DNA of 5,879 bases. Origin: Betaproteobacteria bacterium. Lineage in GTDB: Bacteria; Pseudomonadota; Gammaproteobacteria; Burkholderiales; Rhodocyclaceae. The stretch covers positions 1 through 5,879 of the forward strand of contig JAGWUW010000180.1 in NCBI GenBank assembly GCA_028868235.1. The letters are read 5' to 3'. Shown here in pieces: positions 5,245 through 5,879 of the stretch. The first letter of the stretch is position 1; every line of letters begins with the position of its first letter. The notes under the pieces are model-generated. The model was not told where the DNA came from. It made no database searches and saw only the letters and a list, made by a program, of their open reading frames with translations. Made by a program: the position numbers and the translations under genes.

Positions 5245-5879
5245 ATGCGCTATATCTCCACCCGCGGCAATGCCGCGCCCCAGGCTTTCTGCGACATCCT
5301 TCTCGGCGGCCTGGCCCCGGATGGCGGGCTCTATCTGCCGGAAACGTATCCACAGATCACGCGTACCGAGCTCGATGCCTGGCGCAAGCTGTCGTATGCC
5401 GATCTAGCCTACGAACTCCTGTCCAAGTTTATTACTGACATTCCGGCAGGGGATCTCAAGGCACTGGTCGGCAAGACTTACACCGCACAGGTTTACCGCC
5501 ATACCCGCAATGGGGGGGATGCCGCCCAGATTACGCCTCTGACCAAGCTGGAAGATGGCTTGTATACGCAGGAACTGTCCAACGGTCCGACCCTGGCCTT
5601 CAAGGACATGGCCATGCAACTGCTGGGTAATCTGTTCGAGTACGTACTCGACAAGCGTGGCGAGGCGATCAACATTCTCGGGGCCACGTCCGGCGACACC
5701 GGTTCGGCCGCCGAGTACGCCATGCGTGGCAAGCACAATGTCAAGGTGTTCATGTTGTCGCCAGACGGAAAGATGAGCGCCTTCCAGCGCGCCCAGATGT
5801 ATTCGCTGCAAGACGCCAACATCTTCAACATCGCCGTCACCGGCATGTTCGACGACGCGCAGGACATCGTGAAGGCGGT
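5245..5879 (+). CDS. thrC: Threonine synthase, N-terminal part (3' end outside window)
   Basis: The frame is open from ATG 5245 to the right edge, giving 211 codons plus two bases. It encodes the PLP enzyme that turns O-phosphohomoserine into threonine plus phosphate in the cytosol. Visible motifs of the long proteobacterial/fungal class (about 470-480 residues) are MRYISTRG at the start, LAPDGGLYLPE (23-33), ITPLTKL (96-102), ELSNGPTLAFKDMAMQLLGN (110-129) with the PLP lysine at 120, LGATSGDTGSAAEYAM (145-160) for phosphate binding, and LSPDGKMSAFQRAQM (171-185). AGG lies eight bases before the ATG. A run of seven G residues at 5512-5518 encodes two glycines and keeps the frame. It works with hom but is separated from it by the terminator and two unrelated genes. 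Completeness of the C terminus cannot be judged. Confidence 0.96.
   Translation, partial: MRYISTRGNAAPQAFCDILLGGLAPDGGLYLPETYPQITRTELDAWRKLSYADLAYELLSKFITDIPAGDLKALVGKTYTAQVYRHTRNGGDAAQITPLTKLEDGLYTQELSNGPTLAFKDMAMQLLGNLFEYVLDKRGEAINILGATSGDTGSAAEYAMRGKHNVKVFMLSPDGKMSAFQRAQMYSLQDANIFNIAVTGMFDDAQDIVKA

Noticed and set aside
1..5879. tRNA, rRNA, CRISPR, insertion sequence, riboswitch
   Set aside because: No repeated spacer pattern, transposase motif, terminal repeats, cloverleaf or conserved riboswitch core was seen on reading; the window is almost fully explained by protein genes.

Overview
The window is ordinary chromosomal housekeeping DNA from a proteobacterium, most likely a betaproteobacterium of the Rhodocyclales/Nitrosomonadales type. 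I infer this from moderately GC-rich coding sequence, close protein-level resemblance to proteobacterial families, and the gene order alanine transaminase (alaA) - homoserine dehydrogenase (hom) - threonine synthase (thrC), which I recall as typical of Betaproteobacteria. The genus is not determinable from this window alone.

Layout. Positions 2-583 (+) hold the C-terminal part of a mannose-1-phosphate guanylyltransferase / mannose-6-phosphate isomerase (ManC/AlgA type), cut by the left edge. Tail to tail with it, with no base between the two stop codons, is a 123-residue Mth938/DUF498-type protein (584-955, -). A 108-base divergent region (956-1063) carries promoter-like elements on both strands. 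Then come alaA (1064-2293, +) and, after a 66-base gap with a small inverted repeat, hom (2360-3670, +). A strong intrinsic terminator (3695-3718) ends the hom transcript. Next is a two-gene unit: a 91-residue DUF2249 protein (3811-4086) and a 374-residue membrane protein with about 12 predicted helices (4087-5211), whose GTG start directly follows the DUF2249 stop. The window ends inside thrC (5245 to the right edge), whose reading frame stays open to the edge.

How the genes work together. hom and thrC supply two steps of threonine synthesis from aspartate semialdehyde (the kinase step, thrB, is not here), and alaA links pyruvate and glutamate to alanine. The manC fragment belongs to GDP-mannose supply for surface polysaccharide. 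The least expected item is the DUF2249 plus membrane-protein pair placed between hom and thrC. It is preceded by a terminator, so thrC probably depends on readthrough or on a promoter downstream of that terminator. DUF2249 proteins are often found near nitric-oxide, hemerythrin and respiratory genes, and the membrane protein has histidines inside several predicted helices. A redox, heme or copper role is plausible but unproven.

I found no mobile element, CRISPR array, tRNA or rRNA. The window holds no clear-cut new system; the DUF2249/membrane pair is the best candidate for follow-up.
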